A stretch of 40,273 nucleotides of DNA from a virus. The stretch is from the IMG/VR virus record IMGVR_UViG_3300036944_000785, positions 1-40,273 of that record, one strand, 5' to 3'. The notes under the pieces are model-generated. The model was not told the origin of the DNA. It did not search any database and worked only from the letters and a program-made list of their open reading frames with translations. The position numbers and the translations under genes are program-made. Below, one piece after another: positions 29,704-36,833 of the stretch (within the stretch, counting starts at the first letter, position 1; every line of letters begins with the position of its first letter).

Positions 29704-30549
29704 ATGTGGACATTCCCCGGAAATCCCATGCCAGCACCCGGACTCTACCCCGGCATGCCAGACGCAGAATACTTCGCAATTGGTGCGCTCAGTAATTCCG
29801 CCATGGGGCACTTTGTCAAGTCTCCTGCCCACTTCAAATACTACCTTGAAGCAGGCACCACAGAAACGCCAGCCATGCTGTTTGGCAGACTGTACCACTG
29901 TGCAGTGCTGACACCTTCCGAGGTTGAAGGACGGTACATGGTGGCAGACGAAACGCGCCAGTCTACCAAAATAGGCAAGGCGAACGCAGATGAAGCCAAG
30001 GAACATGGTCTTGAACTGATCAGCACAAATACCATGGCAGAGGTAGAGATGATGCGTGACGGCGTTCTGCGCAATGCCGGTGCAAAGATGTTGCTGGCTC
30101 ATCCAGACACACAAACAGAAGTCTCGTGCTTCTGGCATGAGGAAGTAGATGGGGTGCAACTCCCCTGCAAGTGCAAGCTGGATATTCTGAACAGGTCAAT
30201 CCTGAACGGTATGGCAGCAGACTTGAAAAGCACGGGCGACGCATCCCCGCAATCGTTCCCCAAGTCCATCGCCAATTTCGGATACCACCGGCAGGCAGCA
30301 TGGTACAGCCGTGGGCCAAAGCGTGCTGCAGGCATCGATATCAACGCATTCGCATTCATCTGTCAGGAAAAGGAACCGCCGTATCTGACCGGACTCTATA
30401 CCATCGCAGGTGGCGCACAGCATCAGGCGCTCATGCAGATCAAAGACATTCTCAAGTCTCTTGTGTGGTGCATGAAAAACGATAGCTGGGGCGGATACCC
30501 AGAAGAATTCATTGAACTCGACCTGCCCAAGTGGGCGCAAGGAGCATAA
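29704..30549 (+). CDS. RecE-type 5'-3' exonuclease (DUF3799, PD-(D/E)XK)
   Basis: A 281-aa protein starting at the ATG at 29704 behind GGAGCAGTAGAG; a longer upstream frame is not coding-like. The opening GLYPGMPDAEYFAIGALSNS and ALSNSAMGHFVKSPAH are typical of the exodeoxyribonuclease VIII/DUF3799 family. Active-site elements are GRLYHCAVL (H65), E139, CKLD (D160), ADLKST (D173, K175) and YHRQAAWY (Q198). It resects double-stranded DNA ends so a partner can anneal single strands. The partner is probably the next gene. Confidence 0.85.
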   Translation: MWTFPGNPMPAPGLYPGMPDAEYFAIGALSNSAMGHFVKSPAHFKYYLEAGTTETPAMLFGRLYHCAVLTPSEVEGRYMVADETRQSTKIGKANADEAKEHGLELISTNTMAEVEMMRDGVLRNAGAKMLLAHPDTQTEVSCFWHEEVDGVQLPCKCKLDILNRSILNGMAADLKSTGDASPQSFPKSIANFGYHRQAAWYSRGPKRAAGIDINAFAFICQEKEPPYLTGLYTIAGGAQHQALMQIKDILKSLVWCMKNDSWGGYPEEFIELDLPKWAQGA

Positions 30550-30551
30550 CA

Positions 30552-31406
30552 GTGTACGAACCGCAAAATATCCCCATGCTGCACACCAATCCGGCAGCCG
30601 TGGCCGCAGCGGAAACGGCAAAGGCTGAAATTCAGGCATCATTCATTATGGCAAAGCAGTTCCCGCGCAACACCGATCAGGCCCGCGCGGACATTATCAA
30701 GCTGTGCAAGAAAAACGATTTTGCCGAGGCCGTGGAATACAGCAAGCCTGTAGGTGGCAGCAAGATCACCGGCCTGTCCATCCGGTTCGCAGAGCAGGCG
30801 CTGAGGCTGTGGAAGAATGTGCGCACCCGCCAGCGCACCGTGTACGAAGACGACGAAATCCGGCGCATTCTCGTGACCGTGATCGACCTTGAAGAAAACG
30901 CCGAGTTCTCCCGCGAAATCAGCATCGCAAAGACCGTGGAGCGCAAAAACTCCAAGGGCCGCGAAGTGGTATCAGAGCGCCCCAACTCGTACGGTGAGAC
31001 GGTCTACATCGTCAAAGCCACCGACGACGAACTCGCAAACAAGGAAGCCGCTGCCGTATCCAAGGTTATCCGTAATGAAGGGCTGCGCCTCCTGCCTTAC
31101 GACATAAAGGAAGAAGCCCTGCGCGTTGCCCGCGAAACCGTCAAGGGCCAGCACAAAGACCCCGACGAACTGCGCCGTAAAATTGTGGATAGCTTCGGTG
31201 CCATCGGCGTCAAGGTCCGCGATCTCGAAATGTACCTCAAGCACAGCCTTGACCAGTGTTCACCTGCCGAACTGGAAGACCTGCGCCTCATGCATCAGGC
31301 CATCAAGCATGGCGAGGCGAAGTGGGCTGACTACATCGTCATTGAAGAGCCGAGTCAGGCAGCCACGCTGAACGACGAACTCAAGGCCCAGACAGAGAAG
31401 AAGTAG
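30552..31406 (+). CDS. Putative single-strand annealing protein partner of the exonuclease
   Basis: A 284-aa protein starting with GTG, with AGGAG seven bases before it, 2 bp after the exonuclease gene. It is mostly mixed alpha/beta, with SKPVGGSKITGLSIRFAEQAL (about residues 58-78) and a basic strand region (NVRTRQRTVYEDDEIRRILVTV). Helices follow (EALRVARETVKGQHKDPDEL). Its place and size are those of RecT/Redbeta-type annealing proteins, but the typical RecT text is not obvious. It may be a divergent family; the call is by context. Confidence 0.65.
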   Translation: MYEPQNIPMLHTNPAAVAAAETAKAEIQASFIMAKQFPRNTDQARADIIKLCKKNDFAEAVEYSKPVGGSKITGLSIRFAEQALRLWKNVRTRQRTVYEDDEIRRILVTVIDLEENAEFSREISIAKTVERKNSKGREVVSERPNSYGETVYIVKATDDELANKEAAAVSKVIRNEGLRLLPYDIKEEALRVARETVKGQHKDPDELRRKIVDSFGAIGVKVRDLEMYLKHSLDQCSPAELEDLRLMHQAIKHGEAKWADYIVIEEPSQAATLNDELKAQTEKK

Positions 31407-31412
31407 CACCCC

Positions 31413-31679
31413 ATGCACATCACGCTCACGCCACAGGACTACGAAGACATTCTCAATACGTCTTTGGTGCCTGTAAAGCACCCAGAGGTAGGCCAGAAGT
31501 ATTTCTACAAGGCCAAGGTGGGCGGTGTGCGCAAGATCGTGGACGTCCAAGTCAAGCGCCCGTACCGCGCCCCATACGGCAACGGACGCACCACCCTATA
31601 CGCCGATGTGTTCGGCTACGGGTTCAGGGGTGCGGTGCAGGCAAGGAAGTTACTCAAACAGGACAAAGTGACCGCGTAG
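31413..31679 (+). CDS. Hypothetical small early protein
   Basis: An 88-aa basic protein. Beta-like segments (YFYKAKVGGVRKIVDVQVKR) are followed by a Tyr/Arg/Gly-rich turn (YRAPYGNGRTTLYADVFGYGFRG) and a helical basic end. The ribosome site is poor, so it may rely on coupling to the gene 6 bp upstream. No family is recognised; the basic charge fits nucleic-acid binding. Confidence 0.62.
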   Translation: MHITLTPQDYEDILNTSLVPVKHPEVGQKYFYKAKVGGVRKIVDVQVKRPYRAPYGNGRTTLYADVFGYGFRGAVQARKLLKQDKVTA

Positions 31680-31698
31680 GCGGAAAGGTAAAAGTAAA

Positions 31699-32130
31699 AT
31701 GAACAGGCTTAACGAGATAGCAGCGCAACTGGACGGCGTTGAATACCGCAACGAAGAAACGTTCATAAATCAAAAGCAACTTGCCGAAGAAGGAATTGTG
31801 GTTGCCTTTGGTGCAAGTGATGACCTGCTCGAACTGCGCGGGGCCATTGATGATGAGTACGGTGCATGGGAAGGCATAAGCATCATGCTCATCAAGACGA
31901 AGGACGGGGAAATAAAGGCTCTGTCGTGGGAAGAATTCCACGATAACAGGAGCTACATAGGTGGCGAATTTGAGCGCCACATCACCGCCAAATGGTGTCC
32001 CAAAGATACCGACGCCAGCTGGAAGATAACCCCCTCCTGTGAACACGCCACATTCAACGTGGAGGAAGACGGCGATCTGTACTGCACCGGAGCAGTTTTC
32101 TACCTCAAGGACGCTTTGAAGGAACTGTAG
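31699..32130 (+). CDS. Conserved phage protein of unknown function
   Basis: A 143-aa acidic protein with GGAAAGG before ATG. The sentence EEGIVVAFGASDDLLELRGAIDDE, then HITAKWCPKDTDASWKI, HATFNVEEDGDLYC and GAVFYL, recurs in many phage genomes as a hypothetical family. It looks like a beta-rich single domain. No catalytic motif is clear. Confidence 0.7.
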   Translation: MNRLNEIAAQLDGVEYRNEETFINQKQLAEEGIVVAFGASDDLLELRGAIDDEYGAWEGISIMLIKTKDGEIKALSWEEFHDNRSYIGGEFERHITAKWCPKDTDASWKITPSCEHATFNVEEDGDLYCTGAVFYLKDALKEL

Positions 32131-32214
32131 CCTCCCCTCCCAGCGGCTCTCACGGGGGGCCGCGAATGAGCTGGGGAACAATCAAGGAATGCTTTACAGT
32201 TGGAGGCTTACCAA

Positions 32215-32433
32215 ATGAGAACATGGCGCGACATCGCAAAGCCCATCATCTCCGAGGTGCTAGCCCTGCATCCAAAGCAGGGGCCAGAACAGCGAAAGGC
32301 TCTAGTTGAGGCATACCCTTTCGGACAGCGTCAATACCATCCGTACAAAGTGTGGTGTGACGAAATCAGGAAACAAAAGGCGCAGATTGCGAGGCGCGAG
32401 AACGCGCACAATCTGCCGCTGTTTAAGGAGTAA
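32215..32433 (+). CDS. Small conserved phage protein
   Basis: A 72-aa basic protein starting at the ATG at 32215 behind GGAGGCTTACCAA. The sequence MRTWRDIAKPIISEVL, then AYPFGQRQYHPYKVWCDEIRK, is a small family I recall near phage recombination and accessory genes. It resembles a short winged-helix, and no function is known. The 84 bp before it hold a small GCGGC/GCCGC hairpin. Confidence 0.68.
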   Translation: MRTWRDIAKPIISEVLALHPKQGPEQRKALVEAYPFGQRQYHPYKVWCDEIRKQKAQIARRENAHNLPLFKE

Positions 32434-32435
32434 CA

Positions 32436-32546
32436 ATGCTGACCATACTGAAAATCATCGGCTGTGTTGCACTCTTCTGGATTGGCGCGATAATTCTCAA
32501 GCTGTGCTTCGCCAAGCCTAGCAGCACGGAAGGAGGGGAGAACTGA
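32436..32546 (+). CDS. 36-aa membrane peptide
   Basis: A very short gene with AAGGAGTAACA before ATG and a stop that overlaps the next ATG (TGATG). Residues 3-27 form one membrane helix (ILKIIGCVALFWIGAIIL). Strong translation signals on both sides support it being real. Confidence 0.62.
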   Translation: MLTILKIIGCVALFWIGAIILKLCFAKPSSTEGGEN

Positions 32547-33028
32547 TGGATAAACAGACTTACAAAACCGGTGACGTTGTGCTGGTGAAGGCACGTATTT
32601 TAGACGGCATGACTAGTCATGGAGATGTTCGCATACACATAGATAGAGAGTATGTAATCAAGCCTACGTGCTGCTCCCCAAGGGCCATTGATGGATACGA
32701 CAACACACCTGAAATAAATAGACAGTGGATTCCTGTGTCGGAGCGGCTGCCCTACAACTTTGATTGGTACGAAGTGACGATCATGGACTGCGGGATACCT
32801 GCAAGAACAATTCGCAGGTTTAACGATGGTAAATTTTACGCTATTGGCGACAGAATTTCCAGTGACGTTGTCGCATGGAAAGAGCCTTCTGCCCCCTACT
32901 CGCCGCCCGCCCCCGAATGGTCGTGTGACACGTGCCAGCACAACCCCGTGTGCCGGTTTGTAGCGGCGGATAAGTACCTCGACAAGGACAGCAACTGCTG
33001 CGGCGAGCACTACGCCGCGAAGGAGTAA
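32546..33028 (+). CDS. DUF551-containing phage accessory protein
   Basis: A 160-aa protein with the DUF551 signature in the middle: QWIPVSERLPYNFDWYEVTIMD, then RRFNDGKFYAIG and VVAWKEP (residues about 60-113). An N-terminal 55 residues and a Cys-rich C-terminal part (CDTCQHNPVCRF, NCCGEHY) flank it. DUF551 proteins are frequent in phage accessory regions and have no known activity. The Cys tail may bind a metal. Confidence 0.75.
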   Translation: MDKQTYKTGDVVLVKARILDGMTSHGDVRIHIDREYVIKPTCCSPRAIDGYDNTPEINRQWIPVSERLPYNFDWYEVTIMDCGIPARTIRRFNDGKFYAIGDRISSDVVAWKEPSAPYSPPAPEWSCDTCQHNPVCRFVAADKYLDKDSNCCGEHYAAKE

Positions 33029-33030
33029 CC

Positions 33031-33621
33031 ATGCCTAACCACACCTACCAGCCAGGCGACCGCGTTGAGCGCATCAGCACGGGGGAGATTGCCCCGTTTA
33101 GTGAAATTGTTGAATCGTCTTTTGGGAACTTTATTTCCACTCAACCTACATGCGGCCTTGAGGAAATTATGGGTGCAAAGGCTGAACCTCATTGGTGGCC
33201 CGCCTCAGACTGCCGCCCCGCAGTTGACAACGCGGCAGAACTGGCCGCCAAGGACGCGGAGATTGCGCGGCTTGAGGCAGAAAACGAGGCGTTGCGCTGC
33301 CACCACAGCGATGCAGACAGGGCATTAAGCGAATGGCACAGGCAAGAGCAGCGCATTGCCGAGCTTGAGGCTGAGGTAGCAGCAGAAAAAGACGCATATC
33401 ACAAGCTGGCGAACGAGGCACAGGAGAAATACACGAAGCTGTACGCCACCGAGCGCGAGAACGCCAAGCTGCGCAAGCTGTGCGGGGAGGCGGCGAAGTT
33501 TTTTATCAACACGGAATGCGGACACTTTGAATGCCACAAATGCAAGCACCTGCATAACTGCGGGCTTGTCGAAGGAGAGATGGTTCGCAAACTCCGCGCC
33601 GCAGCGGAAGGGGGGGAGTGA
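33031..33621 (+). CDS. Coiled-coil accessory protein with Cys-rich end
   Basis: A 196-aa protein. It has a compact N-terminal part (residues 1-65), then a long Ala/Glu coiled coil (about 68-150, AELAAKDAEIARLEAENEAL), and a C-terminal CGHFECHKCKHLHNC cluster that may bind zinc. It ends in AAAEGGE and overlaps the next gene by one base. Proteins of this modular type are common in phage accessory stretches; the role is unknown. Confidence 0.68.
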   Translation: MPNHTYQPGDRVERISTGEIAPFSEIVESSFGNFISTQPTCGLEEIMGAKAEPHWWPASDCRPAVDNAAELAAKDAEIARLEAENEALRCHHSDADRALSEWHRQEQRIAELEAEVAAEKDAYHKLANEAQEKYTKLYATERENAKLRKLCGEAAKFFINTECGHFECHKCKHLHNCGLVEGEMVRKLRAAAEGGE

Positions 33622-34004
33622 TGGCTAAGAGATTTAGTGTGGTCACGGAATACTATGGTCGATTCAGGGATGTGGGAGCTATGGAAGAGGATAGCGACGG
33701 TGCTTATGTACTTTTTACCGACTACGCCACCCTCCTAGCCCGCGCCGAGGCGGCGGAATCCGAACTTGTCCGCGTGAGGGCTGGAGGCATTGAATCCATG
33801 CGCAGGGTCGAGGCTGCTGAGAAGGAGCGGGACGCTATCCGCGCCGAACGCGACAGGATGCGCGAAGCGTTGGAACAGTACGCCGATAAAATGAACTGGG
33901 GATTTTACGATATGTCAGGTTGTGAGAAAGGGCATGGTCGAAGTGAAGACGCGTGTTTCCTTGGAACCGACATAGCCCGCGCGGCACTTGGAGGTGGGGA
34001 ATGA
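33621..34004 (+). CDS. Coiled-coil accessory protein
   Basis: A 127-aa protein starting at the ATG at 33621 that overlaps the previous stop. A short folded start (KRFSVVTEYYGRFRDVGAM) is followed by an Ala/Glu/Arg coiled coil (about residues 35-88). It ends DIARAALGGGE, nearly the same as the end of the next gene (DIARGVLGGGE). This points to a duplicated or exchanged gene end. Confidence 0.66.
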   Translation: MAKRFSVVTEYYGRFRDVGAMEEDSDGAYVLFTDYATLLARAEAAESELVRVRAGGIESMRRVEAAEKERDAIRAERDRMREALEQYADKMNWGFYDMSGCEKGHGRSEDACFLGTDIARAALGGGE

Positions 34005-34249
34005 ATACGTGCATCCACTACGAAGTTGGCGACTCTTTCAACGAATACTGTTGGAAATGGGGTGGAGCACCGCGATGCAAAAACTGCATCCTTGGTCAGC
34101 CGGTATGGGTGCAGGAGCTGGTTAAAGGGATTGAGAAGAATAGAGACGAAACTGTTTCAGCCCTCCGTGAGATCCTCGAAAACCACGAACATTTAACCTC
34201 CGCCGACTGCGCAGACATTGCGCGGGGAGTGCTTGGAGGTGGGGAATGA
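34001..34249 (+). CDS. Small Cys-containing accessory protein
   Basis: An 82-aa protein starting at the ATG at 34001 behind GGAGGTGGGGA. N-terminal CIHYEVGDSFNEYCWKWGG and RCKNCILGQ form a likely Cys4 metal site. A helical second half ends DIARGVLGGGE. Start and stop both overlap neighbours. It shares its C-terminal residues, ribosome site and junction sequence with the previous gene. Confidence 0.65.
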   Translation: MNTCIHYEVGDSFNEYCWKWGGAPRCKNCILGQPVWVQELVKGIEKNRDETVSALREILENHEHLTSADCADIARGVLGGGE

Positions 34250-34404
34250 AGAATAAGGACAAAACAGAAGAGCTCATAAATTGCATACAGTGTGGCAAGG
34301 AATTCAAATCAAATCGCCCTAATGCAAAATACTGTTCGAGATCATGCGCATCTGAGGCGTGTCATTTGAAGTGGATGCTGCACAAGCAAGACGACGGGGA
34401 GTAG
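34246..34404 (+). CDS. Small zinc-finger protein
   Basis: A 52-aa protein with GGAGGTGGGGA before ATG. It has C-x2-C (INCIQCGKEF) followed by YCSRSCASEAC, the same knuckle as in the leftward zinc-finger protein, probably binding one zinc. The gene is AT-richer than its neighbours, which suggests separate acquisition. Confidence 0.68.
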   Translation: MKNKDKTEELINCIQCGKEFKSNRPNAKYCSRSCASEACHLKWMLHKQDDGE

Positions 34405-34407
34405 CCC

Positions 34408-34689
34408 ATGCACGAAGTAAACGAATCCACATACAAGCGCAACCTGTACCGCCTCGAAGAGCAGATGAAGCAGCGGGCAGAGAAAATCCGCCAGCTTGAA
34501 AAGGAGTTGGCGCAGGAGAGGGAAGAGAAGGCGCGGCTGGCTGAACTGGCATACGAAGTCCACGTTATTGACGACGAAGACACGTTCCTTTGCCCTGTGT
34601 GCCGCGGGACTCTCGCTACACGTCACCGTGAAGATTGCGCATACGCGCTGGCAATGAACATCCTGCAACCCAAGACCGAGGCGGTGTAA
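34408..34689 (+). CDS. Coiled-coil plus Cys-pair accessory protein
   Basis: A 93-aa protein. An N-terminal coiled coil (RLEEQMKQRAEKIRQLEKEL) is followed by a small Cys/His site (FLCPVCRGTLATRHREDCAY). It is probably a dimeric zinc protein. It ends one base before the ASCH gene. No known function. Confidence 0.65.
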   Translation: MHEVNESTYKRNLYRLEEQMKQRAEKIRQLEKELAQEREEKARLAELAYEVHVIDDEDTFLCPVCRGTLATRHREDCAYALAMNILQPKTEAV

Positions 34690-34690
34690 G

Positions 34691-35161
34691 ATGAACCACA
34701 TCACCCTCCCCGTCATAACAATCCGCCAGCCTTGGGCGTGGCTCATCCTGCAGCAACAGGACACGGCTGCACGGAAGGACGTTGAAAACCGCAATTGGAA
34801 GCTTCCGGCAAAATACATCGGCAAGCCCGTGCTGGTGCATACGAGTGTCAGCAATAAGTTGCTCATGGAAGAAAGTGACGCACAGCTCTACGCCAGGGGA
34901 TTTTCCGAGAACAATCTTATGATGTTCCCGCTTGACGACATCGAAGGATGCGGACGTTCCGGCCACATCGTCGGTTGTGTTGTCTTCTCAGGATGCACCC
35001 AGAATGTAGGCCAGCCCAAGCCCTCCCCGTGGTGCGACAGCGACTCCAAATTCTGGTGGCACATCAGCGAGGCATATCCCGTCACACCGGTACCGGCCAA
35101 GGGAAAGTTGTCGTTCTGGCAGTTCGATTATCCGCACGCACAGGACATTCGATTCTTTTAG
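34691..35161 (+). CDS. ASCH-domain protein
   Basis: A 156-aa protein. The opening ITIRQPWAWLIL, then KDVENRNWKLP and KPVLVHTSVS, is the signature of ASCH (PUA-related) domains. GHIVGCVVFSGC gives the central strand, and WWHISEAYPVTPVPAKGKLSFW the end. ASCH proteins bind RNA or modified nucleosides, and some hydrolyse acetylated cytidine. In phages they often lie among accessory genes. The substrate here is unknown. Confidence 0.8.
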   Translation: MNHITLPVITIRQPWAWLILQQQDTAARKDVENRNWKLPAKYIGKPVLVHTSVSNKLLMEESDAQLYARGFSENNLMMFPLDDIEGCGRSGHIVGCVVFSGCTQNVGQPKPSPWCDSDSKFWWHISEAYPVTPVPAKGKLSFWQFDYPHAQDIRFF

Positions 35162-35169
35162 GTAGACGT

Positions 35170-35358
35170 ATGGTCAACAACGACAGAATACTGGACGAGC
35201 TGCGTCCGCTCATCGCCCAACGCTCTCGACTGAAAGCGCAGATGGATGCTGTTGACCGCAAGATCGAGGAACTGGCAGGCGTGGGCGGTGGAGAATCGCG
35301 GCCCAAGAAACCGAGGCTGACAAACGAAGAGGCCCGCCGAGCCTGCGGGTTGAAGTAG
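35170..35358 (+). CDS. Small coiled-coil protein before the integrase
   Basis: A 62-aa basic protein with AGGTAGACGT before ATG. The first half is a coiled coil (ILDELRPLIAQRSRLKAQM). The second half is basic, with PKKPRLTNEEARRACGLK, resembling a short DNA-binding tail. It ends 6 bp before the integrase start, so it could be a recombination directionality factor, but no winged helix is visible. Confidence 0.62.
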   Translation: MVNNDRILDELRPLIAQRSRLKAQMDAVDRKIEELAGVGGGESRPKKPRLTNEEARRACGLK

Positions 35359-35364
35359 GGGGCA

Positions 35365-36405
35365 ATGAGCGTTTTCAAGGTAAAGAGCCGAGACCTGTGG
35401 GCGTCGAAATGGCGCGAGGATGGCAAGCAGCGCGTCAAATACTTCAACACCGAAGCTGAGGCCGCATCCTTCGAATCTGACCGCCTAGCGGCCAAGGCCG
35501 GAAGCGACGACAGGGTAACGCTCATCGAACTGGTTGTGCTGTTTTACCGGAACAACCCCAGCAAGAACGAACACACGAAAAAGAACGTGCTCTACTTCCT
35601 GTGCGGGCATGATGATACATCTGGCCGTCACACCGAAGGGGCCGGAGAATTCCTTGCCAACAAATACGCCGACAGCCTGAACCGGCGCGACCTCGAACTC
35701 ATGCGCGATAACATGCGCGTCAAAAATCCCAAAGTCAGCAACGCGACAATCAATAAATATCAGGCGTACCTGCGAGGTGTCCTGTCGTGGGGCGTTGAAC
35801 AAGACCTCATTGCCATCAACCCGTGGCAGTACAAGCGCCTCAAGCACGTCAAGCCGCCCGTGATCGTGCGCATGCCAGCCCTCATGAACATTTACGGTGA
35901 ACTGCCGGAATACATGCAGTGGGCAGTCAAGACGGCCCTGTGCCTCGTCGTGCGTCCAGGGCTTGTCGAGCTTTTCGGCCTGCTGTGGTCAAACTTTGAT
36001 TGGCGGCGCGGCCTCGTCTACGTCAAACAGGGAAAGACAGGAGAGATAAAGACGGTCTACCCTCCTGCCACGTATATGGCCGAGGCATATCAAAGGTATC
36101 ATGATGATACCGCCAACGGCATCCCCTACGTGTGCCACCGGAATGGTCGCAGGGTGTTGTCGTACAGGCAGGCATGGGATAACGCATGCAAACGGGCAAA
36201 CGAGAGTATGCGCTTCTACGATATCCGGCACGTCTCCATTACCGAGATGCTGGCTCAGGGCGCAGACCTCGCATCTGTCGCAGCGCAGGCAGGTCACAGC
36301 AGCATCGAAACCACCGCCAAAAACTACGCCCACGTCACCCCGAGAGGCCAGATTCACGCCGCTACGCTCATCCCCATGTTGCCTGAAAATGACGGCAAGA
36401 AATAG
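35365..36405 (+). CDS. int: Tyrosine-type integrase
   Basis: A 346-aa protein. An N-terminal arm-binding part (residues 1-50) is followed by a SAM-like core-binding domain (about 51-160) and the catalytic domain: Arg197 in VVRPG, Lys224 in KQGKTGE, FYDIRH with Arg288, His311 in AGHSS and nucleophile Tyr321 in KNYAH. The usual box II H-x-x-R is Y285-x-x-R288, so Tyr replaces the first His. It recombines attP with the 3' end of a host tRNA-Leu gene. It is the last gene of the rightward operon, directly before attP. Confidence 0.92.
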   Translation: MSVFKVKSRDLWASKWREDGKQRVKYFNTEAEAASFESDRLAAKAGSDDRVTLIELVVLFYRNNPSKNEHTKKNVLYFLCGHDDTSGRHTEGAGEFLANKYADSLNRRDLELMRDNMRVKNPKVSNATINKYQAYLRGVLSWGVEQDLIAINPWQYKRLKHVKPPVIVRMPALMNIYGELPEYMQWAVKTALCLVVRPGLVELFGLLWSNFDWRRGLVYVKQGKTGEIKTVYPPATYMAEAYQRYHDDTANGIPYVCHRNGRRVLSYRQAWDNACKRANESMRFYDIRHVSITEMLAQGADLASVAAQAGHSSIETTAKNYAHVTPRGQIHAATLIPMLPENDGKK

Positions 36406-36406
36406 C

Positions 36407-36432
36407 TTGTATACCGCGCAGTTGGTATACAA
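36407..36432. repeat. attP arm-type inverted repeat (P side)
   Basis: TTGTATACC and GGTATACAA form a perfect 9-bp inverted repeat with an 8-bp spacer, starting right after the integrase stop. The same word recurs on the other side of the core. These are probable binding sites of the integrase N-terminal domain. Confidence 0.7.
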
Positions 36433-36469
36433 ACGTATCTAACCATACGAACATAATACCGTTTTTACC

Positions 36470-36527
36470 GGACTCAAAATCCGCCGCCCGCAAGGGCTTG
36501 CGAGTTCGAGTCTCGCCCTCGGTACCA
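36470..36527 (+). other. attP core: 3' part of tRNA-Leu(CAA)
   Basis: This stretch reads as the 3' part of a tRNA-Leu: anticodon loop CTCAAAA (anticodon CAA), 3' anticodon stem TCCGC, long variable arm CGCCCGCAAGGGC, T arm GCGAG-TTCGAGT-CTCGC, and acceptor end CCTCGGT-A-CCA. No 5' half is present, so it is not a tRNA gene by itself. Integration here would restore the 3' end of the host gene. The identity probably begins at GGACTC, because the base before it breaks the anticodon stem. Confidence 0.85.
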
Positions 36528-36535
36528 GCAAAAAC

Positions 36536-36566
36536 AAGGGGTTGCAGCAACGCAACCCCTTTCGTT
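36536..36566. terminator. Bidirectional terminator between integrase/attP and the late operon
   Basis: AAGGGGTTGC-AGCAAC-GCAACCCCTT forms a perfect 10-bp stem. T-rich tails follow on both strands (TCGTTTT rightward, GTTTTTG leftward). It ends the rightward early operon and the leftward late operon, which converge here. Confidence 0.85.
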
Positions 36567-36575
36567 TTGGTCATT

Positions 36576-36597
36576 TTGTATACCACTGTATACCACT
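36576..36597. repeat. attP arm-type direct repeats (P' side)
   Basis: TTGTATACC at 36576 repeats the arm word, and GTATACCACT occurs twice in tandem (36578-36587 and 36588-36597). With the inverted pair at 36407-36432 they flank the core as expected for arm sites. Confidence 0.65.
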
Positions 36598-36831
36598 CTA
36601 CAGCATGGCCCTCAACTGAGCGGCTTCGGCCTCAAGTTCCGCGATGCTGGCAGTGATCTCGTCAAGTCGTTCTTGAGGGTCGATGACAGGTTCGGCCCAT
36701 GTGCCATCTGGCTGGGCAATTGCGTCAAACGTGGGAGGCGGTCCATTCATGACGATGTGGTCAATAATTTCCCATTCCGGCAAATCTGCGAATGCTCCAT
36801 CTTTACCCGGTATCGCGTAGTATGTCGTCAT
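36598..36831 (-). CDS. Tail-fibre accessory/assembly protein
   Basis: A 77-aa acidic protein with GGGGGTATTAACC before ATG, the last gene of the late operon. A compact N-terminus (YYAIPGKDGAFADLPEWEI) is followed by a Pro-rich bridge and a C-terminal coiled coil (RLDEITASIAELEAEAAQL). Small proteins directly after the fibre gene with a coiled-coil tail are usually fibre chaperones or fibre-bound subunits. No specific family can be named. Confidence 0.7.
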   Translation of the reverse strand: MTTYYAIPGKDGAFADLPEWEIIDHIVMNGPPPTFDAIAQPDGTWAEPVIDPQERLDEITASIAELEAEAAQLRAML

Positions 36832-36833
36832 GG

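Noticed and set aside
36463-36528. A phage tRNA gene
   Set aside because: Only the 3' part of tRNA-Leu is present; no D arm or 5' acceptor half precedes it. It is the attP core.
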